A stretch of DNA of 64,000 nt from Hermodice carunculata. Lineage: Eukaryota > Annelida > Polychaeta > Eunicida > Amphinomidae. The notes beneath the pieces are model-generated. The model did no database searches. It saw only the letters and a list, made by a program, of their open reading frames with translations, and was not told where the DNA came from. Shown here piece by piece: positions 1 to 13,000 of the stretch; within the stretch, counting starts at the first letter, position 1; each line of letters begins with the position of its first letter. The stretch is taken from the NCBI GenBank assembly GCA_964020975.1, contig OZ026623.1, forward strand, positions 77,426,914 to 77,490,913, in the 5' to 3' direction. Made by a program: the position numbers and the translations under genes.

Positions 1-33
1 TAAAGTCAGGTGTTCTCATATTGAAGTAATCTC

Positions 34-280
34 TTAACTCTTTCAGTGCCAATCACGTCTTACATAGATCTACTTAAATCAAACTAGTCTGAATTATTGT
101 TAGGATCCCAGATTTGTATTCCTGGTAAAAAGACCTTTCATTCAAGTACCAGTATGACTATAGTTCCAGAGGGAATACCCAGGTTAACAGCTTTTCTTGG
201 CGTGCATTGGGCACATTGCACCCAATGCACACCAAGAAAAGCTGTTGACTCGATCCAAAATTTGGCGCTTAAAGAGTTAA
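34..280. mobile_element. TTAA-flanked hairpin MITE, copy 1 (piggyBac-like)
   Basis: TTAA at 34-37 and 277-280 frame terminal inverted repeats (CTCTTTCAGTGCCAA and its near complement). The middle (about 187-249) is a long palindrome with arms beginning AACAGCTTTTCTTGG. TTAA target sites plus C(C/T)CTTT ends fit a nonautonomous piggyBac-type element. Confidence 0.7.
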
Positions 281-419
281 GACGGAGACCACCATCTTGC
301 ATTGCTTTTTATGTCATTTTCAAAATCATGTAAGACCCATTAGTGCCTGTATTTATCCTAAATTAAGAAGGGTGCTTATTGGACAGGGGTGCATTATAGG
401 ACGAATATGGTGCATGGAT

Positions 420-524
420 TTACACTTTAAAACCTGCTAATTTGTCAATTAATATCTTCACATTGTATTTGGCCATAAGATCATCAAATTGGGTTTTAGA
501 AATTGACAAATCTGAATCATACCT
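420..524 (-). CDS. EXOC3: Candidate EXOC3 terminal exon with stop
   Basis: After an ATCCAG acceptor, 34 codons in the phase expected after exon 22 (RYDSDLSISKTQ...LAGFKV) end in TAA. The sequence does not resemble the vertebrate C-terminus, which is itself poorly conserved. No canonical AATAAA follows closely. The real last exon could instead lie left of the window. Confidence 0.35.
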   Translation of the reverse strand, partial: RYDSDLSISKTQFDDLMAKYNVKILIDKLAGFKV

Positions 525-3500
525 CTGGATACAGAAGTAGTTCTGTACAAATAATTTTGCTGTTGGTTGTCTTGAAACTTGACAAACATGGCATGACCCT
601 TCCCATGGCAGGCCAAATGCCCTAGTTCTTGTACCTACCTGTTTTGCCTCACTTTTACTGATGTCACCTCTTAATGATAGCAAGTTGACCAAGTGTTCCA
701 CTTTAACATCTGGGTATTTTGTGGCAAAACCCTAGAAAAGAGGCAAAAGTGTTAAATTATAATTTTAATAGGCTTGGACATACCTGAAAGATTCAAACAC
801 TGAAAACATTATATATACTTGATTGTTCAGAAAATAGTGTGGTTTCATGTTTTGCTTCTGAAATTCAGCAATTTTTATTCAATGACTGGGGAACATGGTT
901 TACCTGCAGACTCTGTATAAAGCAGTGTTCTGTTTAATTTTATGAGCTGATGGTCCATTGCTGTTACTCACAAAGGAAATAAAAAAACAAAAACAAGAGG
1001 CCCTTGGACCTAATGCTCTGCTGATTACCATCACCAAAACATCACTTCCTGAAATGTATTCTCTCCAGGACCTTGAAAAATCAATCAAGGTCATCCATAC
1101 TATGCAATACCAAACTTCCACATGATACATATTTGTGGTGTAGTTGGCATCATTCGACTTTTTCTTTATCAAGATATCAGAATTAAATGTCCTTTTTAAA
1201 GTCCTTAATGACCTTCAAAAATAGGTCCAGGTCACATAATCATTGGGTCAAGGTGACCCCAAAACTAGGTTATCAAGTCGAGTTTTATATACAATGTACT
1301 CAAGTGCAATTTTGATCTGGAGGCTCAATTCTCTTTGTCATTGATGTCTAAGCTACACCCTGCTATTATAAAATCACTTCTTCGAAATTAATGGGTCTGG
1401 TCACCTTACAAAAATAGGTCAAGGTGACTTATCTTACATAGTATATTAGCATAGGACACAGTCTATACATTGAGCATGTCTGGCAGAAAGTTTATGGATG
1501 GACGGATGAAAGGAAAGACATAAGTGATCGCTTGAACTCTGCAACCTTTGGTCTGCACAGCTAAAAACAAGATTTGCATACTCAAATTCATCATAAAACC
1601 AGACGTACTTCAGTGCATAGCATTGACTGACAGGTCCATCCTTACATATGCATGGGTCCAATGACCTTGAAAATCAGGTCAAGGTCACCAACATGTAACC
1701 AAGTCAAGAAATGATGTCAAGGTACACATGAGAAAATTTGAGCTTCACTTATCTGGAGATACTGTGTTCACAAACTGGTCGGCAGTCAGATCATGGACAC
1801 AACCACAGACAGATGTACAAATGGACCACAAGAAAACCTAATGGGTTCCCCATTTGGGGTGGACCCATAAGAAAGTTTCCACTCAAGTAACAAATATGCC
1901 TAAAGTCAGTTTATATCCCACCAGGTCATGCTGTGGGTGCCACAAGGACACTTGCAGCATGATTTAACAGGCAATGCCAATGTGACTGATCAGTGCCTAT
2001 ACCACTGCAGGCCTTGTGTCATACTAAGTCAATGTACTTACCGAGACCTCTAGACTCATCATGGATGTGTCTCGAAGCTTGATGAATTCCGCGAGTCGGG
2101 GCAGTATTTCAAATGGACTTTCAAACTGTTAAAGGAGATAAAATTGTGAGATTTCTGCCAAATAATTCTTCTTCCCGAAGTCGATATTGTCACAATTTGG
2201 GCCTCACAGTGAAACGTTAAATTTGTAAGTTACAGATCATGGTGGTTTGCAAAACATACTGCAACCGAATTCAAGTATATCCTTTAGTAATAACATGAGT
2301 CAAAATGTACTTTCATTCTGAAATTAAAATGTATCAAAAAGGCAGATTGATTTTTTTTTGTTTAAATATACATTTCTCAGCTACAGCAGCATCTTGCTTT
2401 AAGGCCTACATAAAAAAAAAAAAAAATTGGAATTATGGTACGGTACATTGGAATTTAAGACTTATTTTGGCAATTTTACAATAAAAAAATTATAAATTCC
2501 TGCTTTTGATTGTATTCATCTCAGATTGTGGCTTTCATGGCTGGTATTTTTTATTTTTTTTTTTCAGTTTTGAATCACTTGCAAAATACACATATAATAC
2601 CATGCAAAAGTAAAGTATAATACAGAAATGGCATGTAGCCAGGAAGTGTGAAAACACTGATATTTCACCTTGGTACTTGTTGGCTTCAGGCCAAGTTTTC
2701 CAAAGAGTTCTTGTAGCTGATTGGCCTCGAAGCAAATCTTCTCTCCACAATCTTTTCTCTCATCGTAATTTTTGAAGGTCAACTTCCTGAAAACAAAGCA
2801 CCAGTGTAAGCAAGGGTTTATCCACTAACTATAGCTGTAGAGACTTCAAAAGCAGCAATTGTTTCCTCCTTCTACTGTTTTTTTACTTATTCTGAGAATG
2901 CTCACCTTGTATGGAACAGTTGACTATATTTCAGAGGGGTAGGGTCAAAGGTCAAATGTGAAAATCAGCAGCATGATTTCCCCCATGAAAAGAGTACATA
3001 CTCCTTCATTTACTTCATTGACCAACCACCCATAAGTTTGGAAATATATATATCAAATCTGCTGGAAAATGCCACACAGAGTTATCCATGTTTCATGCCA
3101 GGACTTGCACAGTACAAGTACTGGGTAAAAATTAAAAATAAAGACACACTGTGCCTAGATTGTACTTCAAAATCGGTGGACAAATCACCTCATGGTATAG
3201 TATTCTTGATGAAATAAAAAAAAAAAAAAAAAAAGACCAAAAAACCAGGGAGAGAACAAGGTGATGACATTTCCAATACTGGACCATTTCTTGCCATTTT
3301 TTAATGGGAAAAAATTGTGTTCAGATCCATTGGGGTTAGATTTCTGAGTGTTTAGCTCTTTCAGTGCCACATTTTGGACTAAGTCAACAGCTTTCCTCAG
3401 CATGCTTTGGGTGCAAAGCCGAGGAAAGCCGTTGACCTGGACTATTATCTTCTATATAACTGTAGACATGCTGCTACTTGAATGAAAGGTCTTTCTACAA

Positions 3501-3654
3501 GGAACATGAATCAAGCACCCTTATTAAAATCCAGAGCAGTTCCTTCTAAGTACTTTGACTTTATTCACAGTTGGCACTGAAAGGGTTAAGGCACTTACAG
3601 AAAATTTGATATATATATATATATATATATATCAAATTTTCTGTAAGTACCTTA

Positions 3655-3737
<83 letters not shown>

Positions 3738-6700
3738 ACATGAACTAGTGTGGCTTACTTTCCAAAGAGGGCTCTGAGGTAGGTCTCCAGGATGCGATCC
3801 TGTGCCTTATTAAGCAGAGTCTTGTAGTAGATATCCTTTAGGTGAAGGAAGTCCTGGCAATAGTCCTCCACTGTGATGCAGATAGTGTCCACAGCATTCG
3901 TCGTCTGTAACCTGTATACAAGATTCAAGATTTATTTATTCCAACAATACAGTATAAAATGTATGTATATGAAGACAGTGCATTCAGTTGAAACTATCTA
4001 GTACTGGTATTGTTGATGAGACTATCCTTAAGGCTTGTATAGCCACTTTAAGGATAGCCACCTTTACAATTCAACAGAAAAATATTGACTTATGGCCACA
4101 GAGGTTACAATAATGTATGTAAATGTATTGGGATGTTCCAGGGGTAGATAAGAGTTGTGTTTCACTTCATAGAAATGGCAACCTTAGAGTTAGTTAACAG
4201 TATTTGTTGACAAACTTGTTGGGTTCCAAATTAAATTTGTTGTGAACAATAATTTGTAAACATTGACATATTAAGTTTGTCTGCAATTATAACAGTTTGC
4301 TAGCTGACACCTTTCATTATAACGATTGATCATATTTTGTTTAACTATTTTCTTGTATGTATATAAATCTATTCTGGTTATCTCTCTGAACAAATTTAAT
4401 GGGAGGATATCGGAGTTAATCAAATCTGGAATTTTAAACCTTATGCAGCTCCTAGTAATATTTTTGTTTGTTCTTGTAATCGGAATGTGAGGTCTCAAGT
4501 TTGGTATATTTGTAATTTGATCTCCTCTATATATACTGGGGGCTCAAATAATCCAGGCAAAATCAATCCTAAGCCACGGTGGCTTTACAATCTTCGGTTT
4601 TTATGGTTCCCCATAAATATGCTGAAAAGGAAATTATTCACTTCTGTTTGTTCTGACCAAAATAAATCATTTTTGTTATTTAGAGATTTGAAAACACAAT
4701 TACAGAATCAAGTATTTTCAAATAAAAAATGACAGGAAAGGTGATACATGTACTTTGGTGAAAAAAAAAAAAAAAAGACATCAACACTGGAATATATACT
4801 GTACACTTACCACTTTTTGGTTAAAATCTCTTGAAAGTGAACATTCAAGTCCAGGAAGACCTCTTCCAGTAGACAGCCACACCTAAAATATAACAAAAGC
4901 CAGTCATCAACAGTCTCACACAATATAACTGGCTCCAAAATACCATCCAAGTTCATGTCATTGCAGTGTCACTTGTGCACTGCATTGCAACTTGGAATTA
5001 TCGAGGCTACTTAAATTATCCATCCATGATATCTATTGTGAATCGCCCAAATCTTTTTGGTTAGTCACAACTTTCCATTCACCTTAGATAGTAATTACAA
5101 ATAGCAAAACATTTGTCTCGTTATCTTCTGGTCTCAAACTATCTCCAGTAGGATTTGAGCAAATATAGAGAACTTTATAGATTGGTCACTGTTGAACGAA
5201 AATTACAATCAATACATACATTACAATAATTTGGCTTTGAAAATAATTGTGATACAGAATATAATGTAAATTATAGGTTGGTTTCTGTTCCATGATACTT
5301 CAAATAAATAATTCTATAATAATCTGCCTTTGACAACAATAATGATCCAATATATCATACGTTTATCTACATTTACAGGCTTGTTTCTATGAAATTTTAA
5401 AATGGATCAATGTTACAATATCTACATATGGCAACAATTATGATACAGAAGATCATATGTAACGGCGTTTTTATTGTAACAAGTTAAGGATGTCCTCACC
5501 CAACATCAGCTATCTTGTGATATGTATCAGCTACCACTGTGAACCTATCCTCTGCAAATGGATTGTCCGGGTCCACGGGTTCCTCGTCTGCGCTGTATTT
5601 GTTTTTTATTTGGTGTGTGAACTCCACAAAGGTTTTGCAGTTATTCACATTGGCTATCTGCGATGGAGTTACAATTCTTTTGTCAGCATCCATTCTGAAT
5701 CGCGCAATTTCAGTCACACATAAAATATATGTTTTCTAGATATTCTAAAGGAATCTTGTTTGAAATGTGACCCGTCAAATTTATTACTTTTCACAACACA
5801 ATGCTGTCAGCAAAAGATTGATGAATATATTAATCCTTTGCCACACAAATCACCCATCAGCATCCAGATGTTTTTGAAAGTTTTCACTTAAATTTCATGT
5901 TGGTAGAACATATTTTTGGGGAGAATTTTACACAAGATCTATCACGATGACATGCCCCTGGTCAGTAGTGTTCCTTGGCATCGCTTAAGTGCATCATGTC
6001 CATCTTGCACCAAGGGAATTTATTGACTCAGATCTTACTCTGACTGAGAAAGCGTTCAAATGAAATATCAAAACTGTGGCCTTTAAATCTTTTACTCCCT
6101 TACATGGAATACAGATGGAAGAATAAATATTTTGCTTGTAAATATAATATGCACAGCTGATATCAAATGTTTGTATGGCATTCATATGCTAATTTTTCTT
6201 CTCTGTGATACCTGTTAAACCATAATACATCATCATTACTATCATTTAACAAGTGCACAGTGATCCAAACGATCTATGTCCCCCACCACGATATACAGAA
6301 GAAAGCTATACAATGTATACAGCATGTCTAGATTCACAAAAAAAATATGTTCTTGAGCCCTGTGACCTTGAAAATAAGCCAAGGTCAAAAGCAATTCATG
6401 GTGCACATGCCCTTTGTATGATGCATCTCTGGTATAAATTTCATTATTCTATCTCTAAGGGTTCTAGAGATATGCTGTCAGATACACAAAAATGGATATG
6501 TTCTTGGGCCAAAAACACTACACGGTGCACATGGCTGTGGTTTGATGCATCTTGGGTATAAATTTCATTATTCTATCTCTTAGGGTTCTAGAGATATGCT
6601 GCTGGCCGGCTGGCAGACAGACACGGCCCCTATGCCCACTAACTCTATGTCCCCCTGTGCCACCTTTGGTGGCGGGGGATAACACTGCACAAAACCTTAA

Positions 6701-9700
6701 AATCTTCTCAAGTGACTGACCATGTTGCCTGCTGTGAAAGCCCAGGCTTTTGTCACACCAGAGTCTGGTCATATTCCAAACTAAACCCAATAGAAACAAC
6801 CAAACACTCACTTTACCAAGCAGGGCATGTAGGCTATACATGATGAAAGCATATGTTGGTTTAAACATACTTTATTTACAAAAGTTATAGAGATTATACC
6901 AATACAACAAGTATGCGCAATTGGGAAAGAGGGCAACGCGGTATATAAATCCCTCTCGCAGAAGATGACAAATAACACAGGACAGCACAAGACAAACAAG
7001 ACTGACTAGAAGAGGACATGACCACCGACGATACAGATAGGGGGCAGATAGTGTTCACTACATCAATAGTATTACTTGTATATATGTATATATACATATA
7101 TTCACACACATACACACATACATACATATTACATATGTTGCTGAATTTGGTAAGTTTCTTGTACTGCATAGTGACCCTGAAATAATATCAATACCTGTGC
7201 AGACAGTCAAAGATCAACCAACACCTGATTTGAATCGTTCAGTTACAAAAATTTATTTATGTACAGATGAAAAAATCTCGATGTTTTCAGTAAGAGAACA
7301 ATTAAAAGATCAGTAGAGAACTGTCTGTAATGTGAAAGGAGCGTACTGTGAAATGACAGTATGCAGGTTTGATCGAGGAATAGTGTACTTAGGGCAGTGA
7401 AAGAAATGCCATGAATCTTCATTAGGTGAGCCACAGGAACGCTGTGGGGGTATTCTTGATGCCAATCTTGAAAAGGTGGGAGTTCAATTGGCTGGCATCC
7501 AAACGGAGACGGGTGTGTTGAATAGCTAAAAATTTATTACCATAGTTGTACAATTCATCAAACTTTATGGGCCTTTTTACCTGTTGAACTATGCTTGACT
7601 TGAACTTATTGATAGACTCAGAATTCCGTATTTTGAGAGGTAGCTGATTCCATAATCTGATAGTTGAGGGAAAGAAAGATTTGTCGAAAAGGTCAGTGCG
7701 AGCTCAGAAGTGAAGGATATCAAATTGCTGGCGAATGGTGTAAGTGTGAGTTCCAGTCAGAGAAGCAGTCAATACAACAAAAGAATTCACATCACAATGT
7801 GTCAACAGATGGAACCACCACTACACTCCCACCTAGTAACTAACAAGTGCAGGTGGCTCCACCTGTGGGACAAACAACTCTAGCTCCGCTCATTGGCCAG
7901 TCATTGCTGGCAAAAAGTAGCATGTCCTGCCTCAAGTTCCTATACACTGGTGGCTTCATCTGTTGTTGACATTATGTTACTGACTCTTTACGTGGAGGTG
8001 TCTTGTTGGATTTATGAGGCAAGAGTGGCAGGCTGCCTCTGTAACCATAACACAGTACATTGTTTGTGTCGCCACGGCTAACGGATACACGCACCGTAAA
8101 ACCAGTAATTCATAGCTTTTGCCCAGCACTTGGTGCTGATGACAAGTGCTGCCCTCTGGGCTATCAGTCAGGGATCACAGTAAATACCATTCAGAATCAT
8201 GCGTGATATTGATATGACATAATTACCATATAATTGAGGAAAAACCTTGGCTGGCTGCGATCTTCCAGATGCTTTTCCTTGTAATGCTGCATCTCCGCTG
8301 AATTGTAAAATAAAAGATTTAATGTTACCATGCCCACACTCAGTAAATATTTAGTTTCAAAAACAATTCTAAATCCCATTTTTAAGTGCTGTGGTACTTG
8401 TTATTAATGAAATCAGACTAAATATTTTAAAACAACTCGTTTCTAGAGTAATCACTGTGACAAATTTGTACAGGGCATTTCATCTGTGAAGGCTATTGTG
8501 GCTAAGTTGCTCAAGAGCATGCCCCATTAGAGTGGCAGAAATAAATGAGTATAATGCAACCCAACTTGTGTCTTATTCAAATGATTTAATAACATTTAAA
8601 AAATACAATAAACAAAAATGATATTTGAATAACAATTATCATAATTTTTTTTGTAAGTCAATAATTATCATAATGTCACATCAAACCATCTGATGAAGTG
8701 CTTAACATTATTCAGCCAAACTGTCACTTTGAATATTAAGAAACAACTATCTGTGGATCAGTTGCACAGCACTTCCATACTGGCTTTATCACGTACCTTT
8801 GTATGTCTTCGCAAATGCTGCCAGCTCATCTACACACAGATTAACCACCTCTGTCACCAAACTGTCATTAATGGTGGCTGCTACTTGTAGCTGTACAATG
8901 AATATACAAAGTATAACAATGATATAAAGACATACCAATTAGAAAACAGTGCACAGAAATATACATGTACAGTCACGTATAATATAAAAATGACACACAG
9001 ATATACAAAATATACGGGTGAAAAGTTTCACGCTAAAGACTTAATACAGTAAAATAGAGACTGATTTATTCATTAAAAAGGAAAGGACTTTTGTAGAACA
9101 TATCCATAAAATCAGGGCCAGTAAACTTTCACCCATGAAAATATAAAAAATGATACACAGATACACAAAATATAAAAATACCTGATGTTCGCTCTCTGAG
9201 AAGGGTCATGAATATGTATGGATTGGACACCTTTTCGTTGGAAAAGTCAGAATTTGAATTTTGCATATTTGTCCATATATTGGTGAATATACTTGTTCAT
9301 ATAATTTCCCTAAGTCTTTCCATTATAAGCAAAAACTTGTGTTTTATAATTCACTTGTTATTATTTTACATTCTTGCATTCTTTAAATTCAGAATAAGGT
9401 TTTGTCTGGGCGAGGCCAGGAGCAAACCCGTTCTTAAAATATATTCCGACCGGTTTCGCTACACCGTAGCTCATCAGGGAATGAGAGTAACGGCCGTTGG
9501 GGCTGGTTTATATAGTGAGGGGATACACAGTTTACGTTACCAACGTAAACTTGCTTAAATACACGTCAAAGACCTGTGACGTGTATTGAAACGTATGATG
9601 ACGGGTTTGATTTATTCGTCATAGATACGTTCCTCATAAAACAGCACTAAGAAAAGTACATTAACCCTGCCCCTATTGGGGTCCGGTATGTACCAAGATG

Positions 9701-9973
9701 ACCTCTGGTTTATAATTCGATTTAATAGGCTTGGTATCAATTCTGATAGCCATTTCATTAATACTTCACGGCACGTTACCTTGTGGAAACAATTTTCACA
9801 CAAGTGGAAATGTTGATGGGTAGGGAGCTCGGAAATGTAAAATTTTAGTATATCACTTTGCAAGTGAGCTCATCTACCCATAACGTTGAGGCCTAGTGGT
9901 TCGGTGGTACATAACTGGTGAATCCAATAGTTTTCTCTTTTGAGTCTCAACTCTCTGATTTTGTTGAGACCTC

Positions 9974-10004
<31 letters not shown>

Positions 10005-13000
10005 TAAATTCAAGTTGGTGCCTCTGACGAAATATAAGGTAAAGTCAAGCAGCCCAACATGTTGATTTTGATGTGTTTTCAACATATTTTGGCCCATATA
10101 TTTTGTAATACTGCAGGTGGGCCCACCAAATTTCCACATATTTTCATCTTTTAGCCTGATTGACATGCCTGCCAAGTTTCGTGACGATGCATTAAAAACT
10201 CTTTGGAAAATAACATTCTAAAAATTTTCACATCTTGACCCATATATTAAATAAGACTATAGACTGGTGTTATAAAATGCACCACAGAAAAACAGCCTAT
10301 TCTTAGGAGCTATGCTCAGGCCCCACAATCACAGTATCATGTCCTCTTGAAAAAACAGATTTCCTTTTTTTGTGAAGTTTAAAGATGGATAGAGAAGCAC
10401 TGATACTCACGTTTTGTTCAATCATCTGGAACATGATGACGGGCAGTGCCGTGTTGAAGTAACCCTTCTCGTCTGCATCAGGCTCTGTTTCCCGATACCA
10501 GTCCTGGAGAACAAAGCACAGTACATGAAGCAAAGGTATCGAAAAAATGCCACACTAGATTTCAACATGCACTTTACTTTCACTTTCTAGAAGACGAACA
10601 TGGTAAGAGGCAACAATGTTATCACTAGTCACAGCACATGCCCCAATAGCAACCTAACGAAATTTAGTTGTCTGATTTTGACCACCAGGATCGCGCAACA
10701 AGATTAAACGGTATTTTGTGGGAAGTGGGACACCACTGTCAGGAGGTCATCGACAGCCACATTTAAGTGTATAGACGTGAAGAAAGTGGGGAAGATTGAA
10801 AGAGTGATTTTGATCAAGTTAAAGCTGTACTGTGCCTGAAATATGCCTGTGTACAATTGCAAAGTACCAGGCTCTAGCGCTGATATGGGCAAACTGTCGA
10901 ATCTTGAAAAATATTCATGGATGTGTGGGGTTAAGTTCCACAGTTTAGCCTCCGCTGTGATCACAATAGCGTGTACACTTAGTAACAGCAGACCAGCATA
11001 ACTGTGAATTCAGTCATGCGCGCGATCGTCACGATAAGGTGACAAAAGGGAGAGAACTAAGATTTCGTTAGGCTCCTATTGTCAAGGACAGCCATTCACA
11101 ATAGGGAAATAAGTGCAACTTACAATAATTAAGTTTAAAACATGTCACTGTTTGGGTTTACTTCCCTACAATATTTGCTCATGTTGTCACAGAAGTGACG
11201 AGGACGAGCAACTGTGAGTCCTAAAACACATACATGTAAAATGTGATCCCCACCATTTTTCAATGCCATTCTGGGGAATCCCTGTGGGGCATAAAGCCCA
11301 CACTGATTATCCTTTTCTAGCCCAAGACACAAACTTGCCGACAATAGCTACATGTAGGTCGTAATAGTGATCTTCACCGTTTAAATCATCGTGATTCAAA
11401 TTACCGTATTCATCTTGATAAGTGCACAGTGCACCATTAAAAATTTCACCCACAAAAGCTTAAAAAAAATTGTAGATCCTAAGTATAATAATAAATTCTA
11501 CCACTTAATATTTGAAAACTATGAAGTACATTGGGGATTCTTTCTTTTAAAAAAAAAAAAGCGGGTGCACTTATTAGGGAGTGTGCGCTTATTAAGATGA
11601 ATACGGTATTTTTGAATTGAACTGAACCATGACAACCACAGTCATGGCCATACCAGCACCCCTGTATTTCGTAACCACAAGGGCATGTTTTACATAGCAA
11701 CAGGGACACCATCCCTGGGTATAAAAGGTGGGCCTCAATAGCTTCCCCAACAATCTTTGATGACTTGAATGCACAGCGAAACTTGTTCAACACCAACTTC
11801 GGGCCTGTAGGGCATTGCAGACCATGTGCTCTGTCATATACACCAAACTTACAATGCTATACTGAAATGTGTTTTAATTACAATGCAATATGAAAATGTG
11901 TATAACTTACAATACTGTACAGAAAATGTATGTGTATAACTTACAATACCATGGGGAAATATGTACATTAACCCTTACAGCACTGATTTAAGACTCAGTC
12001 AACAGCTTTCCTGGGGGCACTTTGCACTTTGCGTGTAAAGTGCCCCCAGGAAAGCTGTTGACCAAGAGTACTTTTTGCTTTAGACTTGGCTTGCTGGTAT
12101 TTGAATAAAAGGTATTTTCATGAGGAATTTGATTCTTTTAACCATTCTATATTTAACAGTAATGTGAAAACGACTATAGCAGTGATTAGCACTTTAAGGG
12201 TTAACTTAAAATTCTATAGAAATACAACTTTGTTCAAGACTCACCTTTATATCTGACCGAAGTGTGTTACTCATCCACTCCTGGAAATTGCCTTTCATCG
12301 TCTGAAGATATCTATTTAAAAAAAATATGTCTCAACAATCAGCAGAGTGACAACAATTCTAGGTGCACACCAGGGACTTGTATCTGGGTCAAAGAAACAA
12401 CTTAACCACCTTTTTCATAATTATGGATATTGTCAAAGGAGCCTTACATGCTGTGTCTGTAATTGGAGACATTGTCAAAGGAGTCTATGTTCACTGTGTC
12501 AGCAATTAAGGACATAGTTACAGGAGCTTTAGATCTAACATGCTATGTCTGTACATGTAATTGGGGGACACTGTCAAAGGAGCCTTATATGCTGTGTCTG
12601 TAATTAAGAACATAGTCAAAGGTGCCTTATATGCTATGTCTGTAATTATGAACAGTCAAAAGAGCCTTATATGTTGAGAGTCTGTAATGAAGGACATTGT
12701 CAAAAGAGCATGTTTTGTCCCCTATGTCTGTAATTAAGAACATTAAAGGAGCCTAATATACTCCCTATGCCTGTAATTAAGAACATTAAAGGAGCCTAAT
12801 ATGCTCACTGTGCCTGTAATTAAGAACATTAAAGGAGCCTTATACACTCACTGTGCCTGTAATTAAGGTTATTGTGAAAGGAGCTCTTTATACTCACTGT
12901 GTCTGTAATTAAGGTCATTGTGAAAGGAGCTCTTTATACTCACTGTGTCAGTAATTAAGGTCATTGTAAAAGGAGCCTTTTATACTCACTGTGTCTGTAA

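Noticed and set aside
3555-3743. Frames encoding Ile-Tyr runs (also 31897-32262, 56177-56371)
   Set aside because: Translation of (AT)n microsatellites, no coding signal.
10704-10964. 86-codon minus-strand frame in EXOC3 intron 13
   Set aside because: No recognisable homology, no in-phase splice sites, and EXOC3 exons 13 and 14 join directly in frame.
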